Part shown: positions 43,041 to 52,989 of the stretch, one piece after another | Layout of the letters: each line of letters begins with the position of its first letter | Numbering within the stretch: the first letter of the stretch is position 1 | Source of the DNA: RGIG5612 sp045616165 | GTDB taxonomy: Bacteria; Bacillota; Clostridia; Lachnospirales; Lachnospiraceae | NCBI GenBank assembly: GCA_045616165.1 | Contig: JAZLGF010000042.1 | Span: 1 to 60,502, forward strand | Reading direction: 5' to 3' | Length of the DNA: 60,502 nucleotides | Translations under genes and position numbers: made by a program | The notes under the pieces: generated by a model | Database searches by the model: none | What the model was told of the DNA's origin: nothing | What the model saw: only the letters and a program-made list of their open reading frames with translations

Positions 43041-46000
43041 TTATTCATCTTCTTCGATTTCGTCAGCATCAACAGCTTCGTCAAGTTCTTCGCCTTCGGC
43101 TGCTAAGGCTTCTTCTTGTTCAGCTTCTAAAGCTTCTTGCTCTGCTTTTAATTTTGCTTCCAAAATCATGTCATCAGTATTCAAATGAACATTGCGGTAA
43201 CGTTTCATACCTGTACCAGCAGGAATTAACTTACCAATGATAACGTTTTCTTTAAGACCAATAAGTGGGTCAACCTTTCCGTTAATAGCAGCTTCAGTAA
43301 GAACTTTTGTTGTCTCCTGGAATGAAGCAGCACTAAGGAATGAGTTTGTTGCAAGTGAAGCCTTTGTAATACCAAGGATAATTTGTTTTCCTTCGGCTGG
43401 CTTCTTACCTTCAGCAATAAGTTTCTTATTTGTCTTATTAAATTCAATTAAGTTTACAGTTGTTCCAGATAAGAAATCAGAATCTCCCGCTTCGTCAATC
43501 TTAACTTTCTTAAGCATCTGTCTTACGATTACTTCGATATGCTTATCGTTAATTTCAACACCTTGGAGTCTATAAACTCTTTGAACTTCTTTCATGATGT
43601 AATCTTGTACAGCTTTAACATCCATTACCTTAATGATGTCATGAGGGTTAATTGAACCTTCAGTAAGCTTTTCACCAACATCAACTTTAATCTTTTGACC
43701 TTCCTGGATTCTCATTGTTGAGCCGTAAGGGATAAGGTATGCTTTTTCTTTTCCGTCTGGAGCAGTAACAACGATTTCACGTTTATTCTTGTTCATACGA
43801 ACTTCTGCCGTTCCAGCAAACTCAGAAATAATAGCAACACCCTTAGGTTTACGAGCTTCGAAAAGTTCCTCAACACGTGGAAGACCTTGAGTGATATCGT
43901 CTGCTGTAGCAACACCACCAGTATGGAATGTTCTCATAGTAAGCTGGGTACCAGGCTCACCAATTGACTGAGCTGCGATGATACCAACTGCTTCACCAAC
44001 TTGAACTGCCTGACCTGTTGCCATGTTAGCACCGTAACATTTTGAACAGATACCTGTTTCACTCTGGCATGTAAGTGCTGTACGAATCTTAACTGATTTA
44101 ACGCCACTCTTAATTACAGCATCAGCACGGCTAGGTGTAATCATATGATTCTTAGCTACGATTACATTGCCCTTCTTATCAAGAATGTCTTCTGCTGCAT
44201 AACGGCCTAAGATTCTATCTCTTAAGTTTTCAATTTCTTCTTTACCATCCATGAATGAATATACTTCCATGAATGGAACTTCATCTTCACCTTCACAGCA
44301 ATCAAGCTGGTTAATGATAAGTTCTTGAGCAACGTCTACAAGACGACGTGTAAGGTATCCTGAATCGGCTGTACGAAGAGCTGTATCAGACAAACCTTTA
44401 CGAGCACCATGGGCAGAAATGAAGTATTCCAAAACATCAAGACCTTCACGGAAGTTTGACTTAATAGGAAGTTCGATTGTACGACCTGTTGTATCAGCCA
44501 TCAAACCACGCATGCCGGCAAGCTGTTTAATCTGCTGGTCACTACCACGGGCACCAGAGTCAGCCATCATGTAAATGTTGTTGTATTTATCAAGTGTATT
44601 CATAAGAGCTACTGTAACTTCTTTATCAGCTGCTTCCCATGTATCAACTACGCTAGCGTAACGTTCTTCTTCTGTTAAGAGACCCATACGGTAGTCGCCT
44701 TGGATAAGTTCAACTTCTTCTTCAGCCTTTTTGATAATTTCAGCTTTTTCTGCTGGAACTGTCATATCTGAAATTGATACAGTAAACGCTGCTTTTGTAG
44801 CATACTTGTAACCCATTGACTTGATGTTATCAAGAACTTCTGCTGTTACAGTTGCACCATGAATATTAATAACTTTTTCGAGGATTTTCTTTAATGTCTT
44901 CTTATCAACTAATTTGTCGATTTCAAGTTTAAGGAAATCTTCGTCTTTCTTTCTTTCAACAAAACCTAAATCCTGAGGGATTACTTCGTTAAAGAGTAAG
45001 CGTCCAAGTGATGTATCGATAATGCCTTTTACGACTTTACCTTTTGCATTCTTAGCTTCAACTTTAACTTTAATCTTGCTATGAAGAGTAATTGCATTAT
45101 TTTCATAAGCCAAGATAGCTTCGTTCATGTTCTTGAATACTTTGCCCTCACCTGGTTCACCATCACGTTGTTGTGTTAAGTAGTAAATACCTAAAACCAT
45201 ATCCTGTGAAGGAACTGCAACAGGTGCACCGTCTGATGGTTTAAGCAAGTTGTTAGGTGAAAGAAGCAAGAATCTACATTCAGCCTGTGCTTCTGCGCTA
45301 AGTGGAAGGTGAGCAGCCATCTGGTCACCATCGAAGTCAGCGTTGTAAGCTGTACATACGAGTGGGTGAAGTCTGATAGCACGTCCTTCTACTAAGATTG
45401 GTTCAAATGCTTGGATACCTAATCTATGAAGCGTAGGTGCACGGTTCAACATAACTGGATGTTCGCTAATAACTTCTTCTAATACATCCCAAACTTCTGG
45501 TTGAAGTTTTTCAACCATCTTCTTAGCTTGTTTTATGTTGTTTGCTTTTTCATAATCGCAAAGTTTCTTCATAACGAAAGGTTTGAAAAGTTCAACTGCC
45601 ATTTCCTTAGGAAGACCACATTGGTAAATCTTAAGTTCAGGACCAACAACGATAACTGAACGTCCTGAGTAGTCAACACGCTTACCAAGTAAGTTCTGAC
45701 GGAAACGTCCTTGTTTACCTTTAAGCATGTCAGAAAGAGATTTAAGTGATCTGTTTCCAGGACCAGTAACTGGACGTCCTCTTCTACCATTATCAATCAA
45801 AGCGTCAACTGCTTCTTGAAGCATTCTCTTTTCATTGCGAACGATAATTTCAGGAGCGCCAAGTTCTAATAATCTCTTAAGACGATTATTTCTATTAATA
45901 ATTCTTCTATAAAGGTCGTTGAGGTCAGATGTTGCAAAACGTCCACCATCAAGCTGAACCATTGGACGAAGATCTGGTGGAATTACAGGGATAACTTTAA

Positions 46001-46712
46001 GAATCATCCACTCTGGTTTGTTTCCACTTGCTCTGAAAGCTTCAACAACTTCTAATCTCTTTACGAGTTTAGCTTTCTTTTGTCCTGTTGCGCCTTCTAA
46101 CTGAGCTCTTAAATCTTCTGCTAAAACATCTAAATCGATGCTAGATAAAATTTCGTCGATTGCTTCTGCGCCCATACCAACTCTAAGAGTGCTAGCAGCC
46201 TCTCCGTTACGCTCAAGAGCTTCAACATACTGAGCTTCTGTGAGCACTTCTTTGTAGTTCAAATCTGTATCGCCTGGATCTAATACGATATGATTTGCAA
46301 AATATAAAACTTTCTCTAATGTCTTTGGTGAAAGATCAAGGATAAGTCCCATTCTTGAAGGGATGCCCTTGAAATACCAAATGTGTGAAACTGGAGCAGC
46401 AAGTTCAATAGAACCCATACGCTCACGTCTTACACTTGCTTTAGTTACTTCAACACCACAACGATCGCAGATAATGCCTTTATAACGGATTTTCTTATAT
46501 TTACCGCAATGGCATTCCCAGTCTTTTGCAGGTCCGAAAATCTTTTCGCAGAAGAGACCGTCTTTTTCTGGTTTTAAAGTTCTATAGTTAATTGTTTCAG
46601 GTTTTGTTACCTCGCCATGTGACCATTCACGAATTTTTTCTGGAGAAGCCAGGCCAATTCTAATTTTGTCAAATGTCATTGGTTCGTAAACCGTTTTACT
46701 TAAATTTGCCAT
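43041..46712 (-). CDS. rpoC: DNA-directed RNA polymerase beta' subunit
   Basis: 1223 residues. The N-terminal zinc ribbon CHCGKYKKIRYKGIICDRCG, the catalytic NADFDGDQMAAHLPL and the trigger-loop region GTQLTMRTFHTGG are intact. It ends in an acidic tail (EEGEELDEAVDADEIEEDE). I chose ATG 46712 because AGGAGG is 9 nt ahead; the frame's ATG at 46718 is only 3 nt from it. 12 nt after rpoB. Confidence 0.98.
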   Translation of the reverse strand: MANLSKTVYEPMTFDKIRIGLASPEKIREWSHGEVTKPETINYRTLKPEKDGLFCEKIFGPAKDWECHCGKYKKIRYKGIICDRCGVEVTKASVRRERMGSIELAAPVSHIWYFKGIPSRMGLILDLSPKTLEKVLYFANHIVLDPGDTDLNYKEVLTEAQYVEALERNGEAASTLRVGMGAEAIDEILSSIDLDVLAEDLRAQLEGATGQKKAKLVKRLEVVEAFRASGNKPEWMILKVIPVIPPDLRPMVQLDGGRFATSDLNDLYRRIINRNNRLKRLLELGAPEIIVRNEKRMLQEAVDALIDNGRRGRPVTGPGNRSLKSLSDMLKGKQGRFRQNLLGKRVDYSGRSVIVVGPELKIYQCGLPKEMAVELFKPFVMKKLCDYEKANNIKQAKKMVEKLQPEVWDVLEEVISEHPVMLNRAPTLHRLGIQAFEPILVEGRAIRLHPLVCTAYNADFDGDQMAAHLPLSAEAQAECRFLLLSPNNLLKPSDGAPVAVPSQDMVLGIYYLTQQRDGEPGEGKVFKNMNEAILAYENNAITLHSKIKVKVEAKNAKGKVVKGIIDTSLGRLLFNEVIPQDLGFVERKKDEDFLKLEIDKLVDKKTLKKILEKVINIHGATVTAEVLDNIKSMGYKYATKAAFTVSISDMTVPAEKAEIIKKAEEEVELIQGDYRMGLLTEEERYASVVDTWEAADKEVTVALMNTLDKYNNIYMMADSGARGSDQQIKQLAGMRGLMADTTGRTIELPIKSNFREGLDVLEYFISAHGARKGLSDTALRTADSGYLTRRLVDVAQELIINQLDCCEGEDEVPFMEVYSFMDGKEEIENLRDRILGRYAAEDILDKKGNVIVAKNHMITPSRADAVIKSGVKSVKIRTALTCQSETGICSKCYGANMATGQAVQVGEAVGIIAAQSIGEPGTQLTMRTFHTGGVATADDITQGLPRVEELFEARKPKGVAIISEFAGTAEVRMNKNKREIVVTAPDGKEKAYLIPYGSTMRIQEGQKIKVDVGEKLTEGSINPHDIIKVMDVKAVQDYIMKEVQRVYRLQGVEINDKHIEVIVRQMLKKVKIDEAGDSDFLSGTTVNLIEFNKTNKKLIAEGKKPAEGKQIILGITKASLATNSFLSAASFQETTKVLTEAAINGKVDPLIGLKENVIIGKLIPAGTGMKRYRNVHLNTDDMILEAKLKAEQEALEAEQEEALAAEGEELDEAVDADEIEEDE

Positions 46713-46724
46713 CTTCATCCCCTC

Positions 46725-49700
46725 CTATTCTTCGTCATCATCTTCGTAGTCAGCTACGTAGTCTGTTGAGTCCTCAAGTTCTCCTGTTAAGTCGTTAAAC
46801 TCTTGAACTGAGAAACCATGTCTTGTTACTTCTTCTTTTGCTTTTCCACCATTAAAGTTAGAAAGTATCGCATTGAAGTTTGTCTCGCCATAATCAACTG
46901 ACTCTAAAAGTTTGATTTCTGTATCATCTTCATTAAGTACCTTGATATCAAGTGCAAGACTTTGAAGTTCTTTAACGAGTACCTTGAATGACTCTGGAGT
47001 TCCAGCTTCAGGGATATTTTCGCCCTTGATGATTGCTTCGTATGTCTTAACACGTCCAACAACATCATCAGATTTAACTGTTAAGATTTCTTGGAGTGTA
47101 TATGAAGCACCATATGCCTCAAGAGCCCAAACTTCCATTTCACCAAAACGCTGTCCACCGAACTGCGCTTTACCACCGAGTGGTTGCTGGGTTACTAATG
47201 AGTAAGGTCCTGTACTTCTTGCGTGAATCTTATCATCTACTAAGTGGTGAAGTTTAAGGTAATGCATATGACCAATTGTTACTGGTGCATCAAAATATTC
47301 GCCTGTACGTCCATCACGAAGTCTTACTTTACCATCACGATTGATTGGAACACCTTTCCATTCTTCTCTATGGTCTAAGTTTTTCTCTAAGTATTTGATA
47401 ATTTCAGGATCAACACTCTTTTCATATTTTTTCTTGAATTTTTCCCAATCGCCATTAACGTAGTCGTTTGCCATATCAAGAGTATCCATGATATCAAACT
47501 CGTTAGCGCCATCAAATACAGGTGTTGCAATGTTAAAGCCAAGTGCTTTAGCAGCAAGTGAAAGGTGAGTTTCAAGTACCTGTCCGATGTTCATACGAGA
47601 AGGAACGCCAAGTGGGTTAAGAACGATATCGAGTGGGCGACCGTTTGGAAGGAATGGCATATCTTCAATTGGAAGTACACGAGATACAACACCCTTGTTA
47701 CCATGACGACCAGCCATCTTATCACCAACGCTAATCTTTCTCTTTTGTGCGATATAAACACGAACTGTCTGGTTTACACCTGGGCTAAGTTCATCGCCAG
47801 CTTCTCTAGTAAATACTTTAGCATCAACAACGATACCATAAGCACCATGAGGAACTTTAAGTGATGTGTCTCTAACTTCTCTAGCCTTCTCACCGAAGAT
47901 TGCACGAAGAAGTCTTTCTTCAGGTGTGAGTTCTGTTTCTCCCTTAGGAGTAACTTTTCCAACTAAAATATCGCCTGCATGAACTTCTGCTCCGATACGG
48001 ATGATACCGCGCTCGTCTAAATCTTTAAGTGCTTCCTCGCCAACACCAGGAACGTCTCTTGTGATTTCTTCTGGTCCGAGTTTTGTATCACGAGCTTCTG
48101 TTTCATATCTTTCAATGTGAATTGATGTGTAAACATCATCACGAACTAATCTTTCACTGATAAGTACAGCATCCTCGTAGTTATAACCTTCCCATGTCAT
48201 GAAACCAATAAGAGGGTTCTTTCCAAGTGCGATTTCGCCCTGGCTTGTGCTTGCTCCATCAGCAATGATTTGGCCTGCTTTAACCTTATCGCCTTTGTTT
48301 ACGATTGGTCTTTGGTTGTAGCAGTTGCTTTGGTTAGAACGAACGAATTTTGCTACCTTATATGTTCTGTAAACTCCGTCTTTTCCACGGATACCGATTT
48401 CATCGGCACTTACATGCTCAACTGTTCCGTCTTCATTTGCAAGTACGCATACGCCTGAGTCATGTGCTGTCTTTGATTCCATACCTGTACCAACTACAGG
48501 AGCTTCTGTTGTAAGAAGTGGAACGCCCTGACGCTGCATGTTAGAACCCATAAGGGCACGGTTAGCATCATCGTTCTCTAAGAAAGGAATCATTGATGTA
48601 GCAGCTGAGAATACCATCTTAGGAGAAACGTCCATAAGGTCGACTTCTGTCTTGTCGTACTCACTTGTCTCATCTTTATAACGGCCTGCTACAGTGTTCT
48701 TTACAAAGTGTCCCTTGTCATCTAACTGAGCGTTAGCCTGAGCTACTTTGTATTTATCTTCTTCGTCTGCTGTTAAATAAACTACTTCGTTTGTAACAAC
48801 AGGATTCTTCTTATTAGTTTTATCGATTACTCTATATGGAGATTCGATGAAACCATATTTGTTTACTCTTGCGTAACTAGCAAGTGAGTTGATAAGTCCG
48901 ATGTTAGGACCTTCAGGTGTCTCAATTGGGCACATTCTTCCGTAATGTGTATAGTGAACGTCACGGACTTCGAATCCGGCTCTGTCTCTTGAAAGACCGC
49001 CAGGTCCCAATGCACTAAGACGTCTCTTATGTGTAAGTTCTGAAAGTGGGTTACACTGATCCATGAACTGTGAAAGCTGGGATGAACCGAAGAACTCACG
49101 AACTGCTGCAGTTACAGGTTTAATATTAATAAGTGATTGTGGAGTGATCGTATCAATATCCTGTGTCTGCATTCTTTCATGAACAACTCTTCCCATACGG
49201 CTTAAGCCTACTCTGTATTGGTTCTGAAGAAGTTCACCAACGCTTCTGATACGTCTGTTTCCTAAGTGGTCGATATCGTCGAAGTTACCAAGGCCTGAAT
49301 CTAAGTTAAGACCGTAGCTAATACATGCGAAAATATCTTCCTTTGTAATATGTTTAGGAATAAGTTCGTTAACATTCTTTCTAATAGCTTCTTTAAGATC
49401 AGCTTTCTTTGTATTCTCTTGCATCAACTGTTCAAGTACTGGATAGTAAACTCGTTCAGTGATACCGAACTCGTTCATTTCTTTATCTGTGAGGTTGACA
49501 TATTCTTGAATATCAACAACCATGTTTGAAAGAACTTTGATTGCTCTGTCTTCGCCTTTAACAAGAACTGTTGGAACTGCTCCGTTTTGGATTTGCTCTG
49601 CCAATTCTTCATCAACTACTTTTCCGGCTTTAGCAATAATTTCGCCTGTGCCACGATGAATAACATCCTCAGCTAATGTAGCTCCTACTAATCTGTTCTT

Positions 49701-50555
49701 ATAAGCTAATTTCTTATTAAATTTATAACGGCCAACTTTAGCAAGGTCATAACGTTTGCTATCAAAGAACATTGATGTAATCAAGTTCTCAGCATTCTCA
49801 ACCTGTAAAGGCTCGCCTGGACGAAGCTTTTTATAAAGTTCTAAGATACCTTCTTTATAGTTATGTGAATCGTCTTTTTCGAAACATGCTAAAATCTTTG
49901 GCTCTTCGCCAAACATTTCGATAATTTCTTCGTTGCTTCCTACGCCAAGTGCTCTAATAAGAACTGTTACTGGAACCTTTCTTGCTTTGTCTGCATGTAC
50001 GTAGTAAACATCGTTTGAATCTGTTTCATACTCAAACCATGCACCTCTGTTAGGAATAACATTACATGCATAAAGTTCTTTTCCTAACTTGTCATGGCTA
50101 AGTGTGAAGTAGATACCAGGTGAACGAACGAGTTGTGAAACGATAACACGCTCTGCACCATTAATAACGAATGTACCTGTCTGAGTCATCAAAGGCATAT
50201 CACCCATGAAGATTTCATGCTCACTTATTTCGCCTGTCTCTTTGTTGTTCAAACGAACTCTTACTTTAAGAGGGGCTGAATACGTAGCATCTCTCTCCTT
50301 GCATTCTTCAATGGTGTACTTAATGTCATCATACGCGATTTGGAAATCAACAAATTCCAAACTAAGACTTTGATTAAAATCTTCGATTGGTGAAATGTCG
50401 TTGAAAATCTCTTTGAGTCCATCAGTAATAAACCACTGATAAGAAGCCTTTTGAATTTCGATCAGGTTTGGCATTTCCAGAACTTCGTTTTGTTTTGAAT
50501 AACTCATTCTGGTTCCCTTGCCATACTTTACGGGACGAATTCGATTCTTCTCCAT
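46725..50555 (-). CDS. rpoB: DNA-directed RNA polymerase beta subunit
   Basis: 1276 residues from the ATG behind AAAGGAG (an in-frame GTG 12 nt upstream is inside the ribosome site). GSSQLSQFMDQ to HKRRLSALGPGGL is the rifampicin pocket: D516, H526 and S531 (E. coli numbers) are wild type, with Cys in place of N518. RDVHYTHYGRMCPIETPEGPNIG and the C-terminal GGKAQFGGQRFGEMEVWALEA are as usual. Strong promoter at 50764. Confidence 0.98.
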   Translation of the reverse strand: MEKNRIRPVKYGKGTRMSYSKQNEVLEMPNLIEIQKASYQWFITDGLKEIFNDISPIEDFNQSLSLEFVDFQIAYDDIKYTIEECKERDATYSAPLKVRVRLNNKETGEISEHEIFMGDMPLMTQTGTFVINGAERVIVSQLVRSPGIYFTLSHDKLGKELYACNVIPNRGAWFEYETDSNDVYYVHADKARKVPVTVLIRALGVGSNEEIIEMFGEEPKILACFEKDDSHNYKEGILELYKKLRPGEPLQVENAENLITSMFFDSKRYDLAKVGRYKFNKKLAYKNRLVGATLAEDVIHRGTGEIIAKAGKVVDEELAEQIQNGAVPTVLVKGEDRAIKVLSNMVVDIQEYVNLTDKEMNEFGITERVYYPVLEQLMQENTKKADLKEAIRKNVNELIPKHITKEDIFACISYGLNLDSGLGNFDDIDHLGNRRIRSVGELLQNQYRVGLSRMGRVVHERMQTQDIDTITPQSLINIKPVTAAVREFFGSSQLSQFMDQCNPLSELTHKRRLSALGPGGLSRDRAGFEVRDVHYTHYGRMCPIETPEGPNIGLINSLASYARVNKYGFIESPYRVIDKTNKKNPVVTNEVVYLTADEEDKYKVAQANAQLDDKGHFVKNTVAGRYKDETSEYDKTEVDLMDVSPKMVFSAATSMIPFLENDDANRALMGSNMQRQGVPLLTTEAPVVGTGMESKTAHDSGVCVLANEDGTVEHVSADEIGIRGKDGVYRTYKVAKFVRSNQSNCYNQRPIVNKGDKVKAGQIIADGASTSQGEIALGKNPLIGFMTWEGYNYEDAVLISERLVRDDVYTSIHIERYETEARDTKLGPEEITRDVPGVGEEALKDLDERGIIRIGAEVHAGDILVGKVTPKGETELTPEERLLRAIFGEKAREVRDTSLKVPHGAYGIVVDAKVFTREAGDELSPGVNQTVRVYIAQKRKISVGDKMAGRHGNKGVVSRVLPIEDMPFLPNGRPLDIVLNPLGVPSRMNIGQVLETHLSLAAKALGFNIATPVFDGANEFDIMDTLDMANDYVNGDWEKFKKKYEKSVDPEIIKYLEKNLDHREEWKGVPINRDGKVRLRDGRTGEYFDAPVTIGHMHYLKLHHLVDDKIHARSTGPYSLVTQQPLGGKAQFGGQRFGEMEVWALEAYGASYTLQEILTVKSDDVVGRVKTYEAIIKGENIPEAGTPESFKVLVKELQSLALDIKVLNEDDTEIKLLESVDYGETNFNAILSNFNGGKAKEEVTRHGFSVQEFNDLTGELEDSTDYVADYEDDDEE

Positions 50556-50763
50556 TAAAACAATCACTCCTTTGTTTTTATTTTTAAGTACTACTTTTTC
50601 ATCAAAAACTTTTTAATACTTTGTTAAATTTTTAATTTTTGAAATTTCTTAAAAATTTATTGATTTTTCAAGCTTTTTTTGTGATTTTTCAGAAAAAATT
50701 CACACTTTTTTTGCTCTTTTTTCTTGATGTATTCGCGAACTTTTCCACATTAAATCAGCATAT

Positions 50764-50792
50764 AGTATACATATCAATTTACCTGCTGTCAA
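50764..50792 (-). promoter_or_regulatory. rpoBC promoter
   Basis: Minus strand TTGACA, 17 bp, TATACT. The leader to rpoB is about 200 nt and very AT-rich; I see no clear protein-binding mimic in it. The divergent relB promoter is 40 bp away. Confidence 0.8.
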
Positions 50793-50832
50793 CAAAAACT
50801 TTCCTTTATTTTCAAGGTTTTTTGCGTGTTGG

Positions 50833-50861
50833 TTGACATTTGTATTTATATATATTACGAT
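50833..50861 (+). promoter_or_regulatory. promoter of the RelB/PIN pair
   Basis: TTGACA, 17 bp, TACGAT, then a 37-nt leader to the ribosome site ACGAGGTG. Confidence 0.65.
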
Positions 50862-50898
50862 TGTATTACATTATTTATTATTTACGAGGTGAATAATT

Positions 50899-51132
50899 AT
50901 GGCTAAAGAAGCGATTTTGCAAGTCCGCATGGACGCTCAGACTAAAGAAGCTGCTGAGCGTGTTTATAAAAACTTAGGCACATCTTTTGCCGAAGCTGTG
51001 CGCGTGTTTGCCGCTCAAAGTATAGAAGAAAACGGCTATCCTTTTAGGCCTCGCCAAAGCGGCAATGCAAAGCAACGCATGCAGGGGCGTCTTGCTATTT
51101 ACGCTGATGCCTTCCGTCGTAGCAAAGAATAA
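50899..51132 (+). CDS. RelB/DinJ-type antitoxin
   Basis: 77 residues. AILQVRMDAQTKEAAERVYKNLGTSFAEAVRVFAAQSI is the ribbon-helix-helix opening of the family; the tail (GNAKQRMQGRLAIYADAFRRS) would wrap the toxin. Nine bases before the PIN gene, so it is expressed first, as antitoxins are. It probably represses its own promoter. Confidence 0.85.
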   Translation: MAKEAILQVRMDAQTKEAAERVYKNLGTSFAEAVRVFAAQSIEENGYPFRPRQSGNAKQRMQGRLAIYADAFRRSKE

Positions 51133-51141
51133 GGAGACATT

Positions 51142-51504
51142 ATGGAAAAACTTATTGGTTCAGATGTTATTTTAAGATATTTACTCGATGATATTGAAGA
51201 TCAAAGCAACTCCGCTAAAGATGTTCTCTTCTCCGGTGCATGCACAATCGGCGAAGTTATTTTTGATGTCGTAAATACTCTCGAAAGAATCTATGAAGTT
51301 GATAAAAATACCATAAAAGAAACTTTAACTGGCTTTTTAGATGAGGTAACTATCGAAAACAAAACTATCATCGTCGAAGCTCTCGCTTTATACGCAGCTA
51401 AAAACATTAGTTATTCAAACGCCCTCTTGCTTGCACGCCAAAAAACAAACGGCGAGCCAATCTTTACCTTCGACAAAAAACTCCGCCGCCTAACAACTAT
51501 TTAA
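51142..51504 (+). CDS. PIN-domain toxin with altered active site
   Basis: 120 residues. The PIN outline is clear: LIGSDVILRYLLDD, GEVIFDVVNTLERIY, SYSNALLLARQ and IFTFDKKLRRL. PIN RNases normally read l-D-t-N-V at the start; here the first acid is G6 with D8 two places on. The third acid, usually D in aDalL, is N93. E38 and D111 are kept. It may therefore be a weak or dead nuclease, or use D8. Cotranscribed with relB. Confidence 0.78.
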   Translation: MEKLIGSDVILRYLLDDIEDQSNSAKDVLFSGACTIGEVIFDVVNTLERIYEVDKNTIKETLTGFLDEVTIENKTIIVEALALYAAKNISYSNALLLARQKTNGEPIFTFDKKLRRLTTI

Positions 51505-51524
51505 GTTTTGCTTTTACAAATATA

Positions 51525-51553
51525 AAACCTGCTGAGATTTTCCCAGCAGGTTT
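51525..51553. terminator. bidirectional terminator
   Basis: AAACCTGCTG-agattttcc-CAGCAGGTTT, then ATTGTTTTC on plus; on minus the stem is followed by TATATTTGT. It ends the toxin pair and the convergent UroD-like gene. Confidence 0.8.
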
Positions 51554-51593
51554 ATTGTTTTCATATTTCTCAATGTTTATATACTTTTTGCGA

Positions 51594-52610
51594 TTACAGA
51601 TTTTTCCAAAGGTTCCAATCGCCTGTTTCTTGGCCAGTGCCAGAAGTTTTCCAAACATTTCCGATGTACTCTTCAAAACGAGGAGTAACGGCTGGAATGT
51701 AGAATGGGAACCATCTCTTTCCTAAAGGTGCGTACTCAGCAAAAGCTCTTTGAACTTCTCCGAGTCTGTCTTCTGAAGTATTGTCAGGATCATCAATAAC
51801 TCTATTGTTAATTCCGCCAGCAAAAGTAATCTTATCACCGTACTCTTTTATTACTCCAAGAACATCATTTTCAACCATCATAGGGTCGATAACATCAACG
51901 CCAATTTCAACAAGGTCAGGAATGATTTGCATAATATAACCACATGAGTGGTGATGATAAATCATACCGAGTTCGTGAATATGATTTGTATATTTAATCT
52001 CAAGTGGTTTAATGAACTCTCTCCAAATTTCTGGTGAGAAGAACATGTTAGAATTTTGTCCCCAGTCGTCATGCATATAAATTACTTCTGGATGAACAGC
52101 TTCGTATGCGAGGTCGATACAGTGAAGTTTATATTCACACATCTTGTCGAAGAATTCATGTACTTCGTCTGGATACTCATAAAAAGCTGTGAGCGCATTT
52201 TCCATGCCAATCATTTCGTTCATTCTTTCGAAAGCTCCTGAAAGCATCAATACGCTGAGAACGTTCTCATCTTCTTTGTAACCCATACCCATCTTCATGC
52301 CATTAAGAATGTCGCCTACAGGCATAAAGTCGATTGGTGGAAAATGAACTTTCTCTTTCCAATCACACATTTCAGTAAACATTCTGAAATCTTTTGCAAC
52401 CATGTTTCCGTCTACCATTGGGTTTGGTCCTCTATTTGTCCAAAGCACACCCCATGCATCAGGACCAGTTCCGTAAGGATCAAAGTTTTCCATGTCAATC
52501 CATCTCTCACCAGGGAAGACAAGGCTCTTTACTACTGAATAATACTCAGGAATAAAATCGTATTTCTCGCCTTTCATTAAAGCGAGCATAGCTTCTTTGT
52601 TTGTTTGCAT
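51594..52610 (-). CDS. uroporphyrinogen decarboxylase-family methyltransferase-like protein
   Basis: 338 residues of the UroD fold. It lacks the heme-enzyme start and instead carries YHHHSCGYI (H221, C223), the His-x-Cys zinc site of cobamide-dependent methyltransferases such as MtaA and O-demethylase components. DDWGQNSNMFFSPEIWREF and GGINNRVI are also typical. It may take methyl groups from methoxylated aromatics or other methyl donors, but no corrinoid protein gene is nearby. A LysR gene is divergent across the repeats. Confidence 0.75.
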   Translation of the reverse strand: MQTNKEAMLALMKGEKYDFIPEYYSVVKSLVFPGERWIDMENFDPYGTGPDAWGVLWTNRGPNPMVDGNMVAKDFRMFTEMCDWKEKVHFPPIDFMPVGDILNGMKMGMGYKEDENVLSVLMLSGAFERMNEMIGMENALTAFYEYPDEVHEFFDKMCEYKLHCIDLAYEAVHPEVIYMHDDWGQNSNMFFSPEIWREFIKPLEIKYTNHIHELGMIYHHHSCGYIMQIIPDLVEIGVDVIDPMMVENDVLGVIKEYGDKITFAGGINNRVIDDPDNTSEDRLGEVQRAFAEYAPLGKRWFPFYIPAVTPRFEEYIGNVWKTSGTGQETGDWNLWKNL

Positions 52611-52742
52611 AATACCCCTCCTATTTTTATTTATACTATTATTTTAGTAATTTTTGATTAAAAACAAAAATCAATAATATTTGCGAATTAGTAACTTAAA
52701 GTTTATAATCAGAATGTATTCATGTTCCGCTAGAAATGAGTT

Positions 52743-52761
52743 CCTCGCTCCCGCAGGACAT
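52743..52761 (-). repeat. fragment of the GC-rich interspersed repeat
   Basis: CCTCGCTCCCGCAGGACA is the inverted end of the repeat (its TGTCCTGCGGGAGCGAGG end) with no body attached. It points against copies 4 and 5 and may be what is left of an older copy. Confidence 0.75.
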
Positions 52762-52781
52762 CATTTAATCGTTGTTAAGAA

Positions 52782-52876
52782 GTTCCGAGCGCGAGCAGGA
52801 GGGCACCATACGAGCAGGAGGGACCCTATTAGGGGAGGTACCTGCGAAGTATGGGAGATGTCCTGCGGGAGCGAGG
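52782..52876 (+). repeat. GC-rich interspersed repeat, copy 4
   Basis: GTTCCGAGCGCGAGCAGGAG at the left to CTGCGGGAGCGAGG at the right; the body is nearly identical to copies 1 and 3 (CTATTAGGGG here). Confidence 0.9.
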
Positions 52877-52893
52877 CATTGCTAATTGTATTC

Positions 52894-52989
52894 TTCCGAG
52901 CGCGAGCAGGAGGGCACCATGCGAGCAGGGAGGGGCCTTCCATGGGAGGGTTCCCTGCGAAGTATGGGAGATGTCCTGCGGGAGCGAGG
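52894..52989 (+). repeat. GC-rich interspersed repeat, copy 5
   Basis: 17 bp after copy 4, same orientation. The centre differs most of all copies (GCAGGGAGGGGCCTTCCATG in place of GCAGGAGGGACCCTA), but the two ends are kept. It stops 23 bp before the LysR gene. Confidence 0.9.

Noticed and set aside
49000..49090. Rifampicin-resistance change in RpoB
   Set aside because: The resistance hot-spot residues (D516, H526, S531) are wild type; Cys at N518 is a position that varies naturally in Firmicutes.
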